Of a stretch of DNA of 64,000 nt, positions 61,348 through 64,000 are shown piece by piece. Within the stretch, counting starts at the first letter, position 1; each line of letters begins with the position of its first letter. The DNA is from Nigerium massiliense (GTDB lineage Bacteria > Actinomycetota > Actinomycetes > Propionibacteriales > Propionibacteriaceae): positions 1,263,741 to 1,327,740 of the forward strand of contig NZ_CCYM01000003.1 in the NCBI RefSeq assembly GCF_000826085.1, written 5' to 3'. The position numbers were made by a program, and so were the translations under genes. The notes under the pieces are model-generated. The model was not told the origin of the DNA. It saw only the letters and a list, made by a program, of their open reading frames with translations, and made no database searches.

Positions 61348-63237
61348 GTGTCGTCTCGCGTCCCATCAGCAATCGCGGCGGCGTGCCTGGTCACCAGCGC
61401 GCTGATCGCCACCCCCATCGCCGCCGACGCGGCACCCGCGAAGCCGGCGGCCAAGGCCGTCCCGGCCTGGATTCCCACCGTCCCGGGCGCCACCCAGAAG
61501 GACCGCGCCTACTCGTGGCAGACACTGCAGAAGATGACGACCGAGCAGAAGGTCGGCCAGGTCTTCATGCAGTACGTCTACGGTCAGGACGCCACCACGG
61601 TCACCGAGGCCGATGCGGCACAGAACATGAAGCTCTACGGCGTCCGCACCCCCGCGGAGGTCGTGAAGAAGTTCAACCTCGGTGGCGTCATCTACTTCGC
61701 TTGGTCGAACAACGTCGCCGGCACCACCCAGATCGCGAAGCTCTCCAACGGGCTGCAGATGGCGGCGATGGAGTCCGGCGCCGGCGTCCCGCTGACGATC
61801 GCCACCGACCAGGAGATGGGCGTGGTCACGCGCATCGGGCCGCCGGCCACCCAGTTCCCCGGCGCGATGGCGCTCGGCGCCACCGGCTCGACCCGGGACG
61901 CCCGCCAGTCCGGCGAGATCACCGGCCAGGAGCTGCGCGCGCTCGGCGTGAACACCAACTTCGCCCCCGACGGCGACGTCAACGTCAATCCGAACAACCC
62001 GGTCATCGGCGTCCGCTCCCCCGGCGGCGACCCGGCCGCCGTCGCGAAGATCACGGCCGCCCAGATCAAGGGCCTGCAGAAGCAGGGCGCCAAGCGCGTC
62101 AACGCCGTCGTCAAGCACTTCCCCGGCCACGGCGACACCGGCACCGACAGCCACCTCGCCATGCCGACCATCACGCACACGCGCGCCGAGTGGGAGAAGA
62201 TCGACCTCCCGCCTTTCAAGGCCGCCATCAAGGAGGGCGTCTCGATGGTGATGACGGCCCACCTGACCGTCCCGTCCCTCGACCCGAGCGGCCTGCCCGC
62301 CACGCTGAGCAAGCCGATCATGACCGACCTGCTGCGCGGCGAGCTGGGCTTCAAGGGCCTGGTCGTCACCGACTCCCTGGCCATGCAGGGCGTCCGCGAC
62401 ATGTTCTACGATCCGGCCACGAAGACCACCGACGACGGTGAGATCGCCGTCCGCGCGCTGCTGGCCGGCTCCGACCTCATGGAGATGAGCCCGAATCAGA
62501 CCGCCGCCACCAAGGCCGTCACGGAGGCCCTCGCGTCCGGCCGCCTCCCGCAGCGCCGCCTCGACGAGGCGGTCGTCCGCAACCTGCAGACCAAGAGCGT
62601 CCGCGGCATCACCACCAAACCGATCGTCAACGTCTCCGCGATCGGGTCGATCGTCGGGACCGTGGCGCATCAGGACGTCGCCGACCGCGTCGCCGACCAC
62701 TCCATCACCCTGGTGAAGAACTCGTCGGGGACGCTGCCGCTCAAGCCGAAGGGCACGAAGATCCTCGTCACCGGCTACAACGGCGCGCAGAACGGCGTCA
62801 ACGTCACGCACGAGACCCTCAAGGCCGAGCTGGACGCCCTCGGCGCCGCCACGACCGTCAAGACCGCCGGGGCCAGTCCCGACGCGGCCACCCGGCAGGC
62901 CGTGCTGGACGCCGCCAAGGACACCGACGTCGTCCTCTTCACCAGCTACAACGCCGCGTCGTACGCCAACCAGGTCGCGCTCGTGAAGGCGCTCGTCGCC
63001 ACGGGCAAGCCCGTCGTCGTGGTCGCCACCCGCAACCCCTACGACATCAACCAGTTCACCGAGGTCTCCACCTACCTGGCCAGCTACTCCACGAACGGCA
63101 CCTCCATGGGCGCCGTGTCGCGGGTGATCACCGGCCTGCGCAAGCCGACCGGAACCCTTCCGGTGTCGATCCCGCGCGCGGACGACCCGGCCAGCGACCT
63201 CTACCCCATCGGCTACGGCCTGCGTTACCGCCGCTGA
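61348..63237 (+). CDS. secreted GH3 beta-N-acetylhexosaminidase (NagZ-like)
   Basis: 629 residues. A signal peptide (1-~27, ending ADAA) is followed by a GH3 barrel with GGVIYFAWSNN, IATDQEMGVVTRIG and the NagZ-type loop VKHFPGHGDTGTDSH, which carries the acid/base His. The nucleophile Asp342 is in VVTDSLAMQGV. A GH3 C-terminal domain (~430-629) is also present, as in the Bacillus YbbD form. It releases terminal GlcNAc from peptidoglycan fragments outside the cell. GTG start with AAGGAGGA. The next gene encodes a NamZ-like protein, matching the known NagZ-NamZ pairing in wall turnover. Confidence 0.88.
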   Translation: MSSRVPSAIAAACLVTSALIATPIAADAAPAKPAAKAVPAWIPTVPGATQKDRAYSWQTLQKMTTEQKVGQVFMQYVYGQDATTVTEADAAQNMKLYGVRTPAEVVKKFNLGGVIYFAWSNNVAGTTQIAKLSNGLQMAAMESGAGVPLTIATDQEMGVVTRIGPPATQFPGAMALGATGSTRDARQSGEITGQELRALGVNTNFAPDGDVNVNPNNPVIGVRSPGGDPAAVAKITAAQIKGLQKQGAKRVNAVVKHFPGHGDTGTDSHLAMPTITHTRAEWEKIDLPPFKAAIKEGVSMVMTAHLTVPSLDPSGLPATLSKPIMTDLLRGELGFKGLVVTDSLAMQGVRDMFYDPATKTTDDGEIAVRALLAGSDLMEMSPNQTAATKAVTEALASGRLPQRRLDEAVVRNLQTKSVRGITTKPIVNVSAIGSIVGTVAHQDVADRVADHSITLVKNSSGTLPLKPKGTKILVTGYNGAQNGVNVTHETLKAELDALGAATTVKTAGASPDAATRQAVLDAAKDTDVVLFTSYNAASYANQVALVKALVATGKPVVVVATRNPYDINQFTEVSTYLASYSTNGTSMGAVSRVITGLRKPTGTLPVSIPRADDPASDLYPIGYGLRYRR

Positions 63238-63243
63238 CCCCAC

Positions 63244-63268
63244 CCCGGGGCGGCCCGCCCGCCCCGGG
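63244..63268 (+). terminator. intercistronic hairpin between GH3 and DUF1343 genes
   Basis: A perfect 10-bp stem (63244-63253 with 63259-63268) and a 5-nt loop, right after the GH3 stop and just before the GAAAGGA site of the next gene; it may attenuate or stabilise rather than end the transcript. Confidence 0.45.
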
Positions 63269-63290
63269 TCCTTCCCGAAAGGACATCACC

Positions 63291-64000
63291 ATGGGCTCCA
63301 TGAGCCGCCGCGGCGTCATCGCCGCCGCCGGGCTGGGCGCCGCCAGCCTCCCCCTGGGCGCAGCCGCCCAGGCCACCGCCGCCGGCACGGACGCGTCCGC
63401 CAACGCGCGCCGCCGGGGACCCCGCGTCGAGACCGGCGCGACCGCCTGGAAGGACGCCAACTGGGCCGAGTTGCGCGGACGCCGCGTCGGCGTCATCTCC
63501 AACCCGACCGGCATCCTGCCCGACCTCACCCACATCGTCGACCGCATGCATGCGGATGGGGTGAACATCGTCGCGGTCTTCGGCCCCGAGCACGGCTTCC
63601 GCGGCACTGCGCAGGCCGGGGCGTCCGAGGGCAAGAGCGTCGACCCGCGCACCGGGATCACCGTCTACGACGCCTACGGCGCCAACGCCGCCAAGTTCAA
63701 GACCATGTTCGCCGAGGCGAAGGTCGACACGATCGTCTTCGACATCCAGGACGTCGGCGCCCGCTTCTACACCTACATCTGGACAATGTACAACGCGATG
63801 CAGGCCGCGGCCGAGGCCGGTGGCATCCGGTTCGTCGTCTTCGACCGGCCCAACCCGGTCGGCGGCACCGCCCGCGGCCCGATGATGCAGCCGGGGTTCA
63901 CCTCAGGCGTCGGGCTGAAGGAGATCCTGCTGCAGCACGGTATGACCGTCGGAGAGCTCGCCCAGCTCTTCAACGCCGAGTACCTGCCCAAGGAGCCGAC
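63291..64000 (+). CDS. DUF1343 protein, NamZ-like exo-N-acetylmuramidase (C-terminus cut by window edge)
   Basis: 236 residues visible, no stop before the edge. A twin-arginine-like start (SRRGVIAAAGLGAASLPLG) suggests Tat or Sec export. The body matches DUF1343/YbbC: GRRVGVISNPTGILPD, VFGPEHGFRG, VFDIQDVGARFYTYI, and FVVFDRPNPVGG. YbbC of Bacillus (NamZ, GH171) removes terminal MurNAc from peptidoglycan chains and works with NagZ, here the preceding GH3 gene. GAAAGGA precedes the ATG at 63291. Confidence 0.88.
   Translation, partial: MGSMSRRGVIAAAGLGAASLPLGAAAQATAAGTDASANARRRGPRVETGATAWKDANWAELRGRRVGVISNPTGILPDLTHIVDRMHADGVNIVAVFGPEHGFRGTAQAGASEGKSVDPRTGITVYDAYGANAAKFKTMFAEAKVDTIVFDIQDVGARFYTYIWTMYNAMQAAAEAGGIRFVVFDRPNPVGGTARGPMMQPGFTSGVGLKEILLQHGMTVGELAQLFNAEYLPKEP

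Overview
The window is about 70% GC and reads as one contiguous chromosomal segment of a high-GC actinobacterium. A member of or near the Propionibacteriaceae is most likely. This is an inference from the gene set: a succinyl-CoA:acetate-type CoA-transferase, pyruvate phosphate dikinase, polyphosphate glucokinase, cobalamin nucleotide-loop genes, a DinB/DUF664 protein of the mycothiol-using kind, and many TAGGCT-type -10 boxes 6-7 nt before start codons, as in leaderless actinobacterial mRNAs. I see no phage, transposase or CRISPR array.

Left part (1-24 kb), housekeeping and metabolism. It holds a partial DinB protein, two tandem TerC-family metal exporters, a proline dehydrogenase, an EcsC-family protein, a LuxR-type response regulator, metB translationally coupled to a histidine phosphatase, acylphosphatase-cobU, cobS, and a PhoP/PhoR-like two-component system with a three-unit 11-bp direct repeat in front of it. 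These are followed by a C-terminally truncated zinc alcohol dehydrogenase, a SpoIIAA-like protein, a large secreted nuclease, an MFS transporter coupled to a PLP aminotransferase, an amino acid:carrier-protein ligase (a class II aaRS homologue), and ppdK.

Central part (24-47 kb), a Wzx/Wzy-type surface polysaccharide locus. It has several glycosyltransferases, two short Wzz-like membrane proteins, an O-antigen-ligase/polymerase-like protein, a flippase, an Alg14-Alg13-like glycosyltransferase, a GPH sugar symporter, UDP-glucose dehydrogenase, a polyprenyl-phosphate sugar transferase behind a long AT-richer control region, and rmlA, rmlB and a fused rmlC-rmlD for dTDP-L-rhamnose. Embedded in it are an unusual two-domain alpha/beta hydrolase and a single open frame joining an AcpS-type phosphopantetheinyl transferase to a carrier protein. 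Together with the amino acid:carrier-protein ligase upstream, these suggest a carrier-protein-dependent (aminoacyl or acyl) decoration of the polysaccharide. This is the most interesting candidate system in the window.

Right part (47-64 kb). It holds a DUF1015 protein, a hexose-6-phosphate mutarotase, a CoA-transferase, a membrane protein, a PemK/MazF-like protein, a DUF2087 protein, tRNA-Gly(CCC) and two PH-domain membrane proteins. A repeat-rich noncoding stretch follows, with a 119-bp element bounded by perfect 25-bp inverted repeats and seven 32-bp degenerate tandem repeats. Next come galE, polyphosphate glucokinase, argS, an aldo/keto reductase, a SanA-like protein, and a secreted GH3 hexosaminidase followed by a DUF1343 (NamZ-like) protein that runs off the right edge; that pair suggests peptidoglycan turnover.
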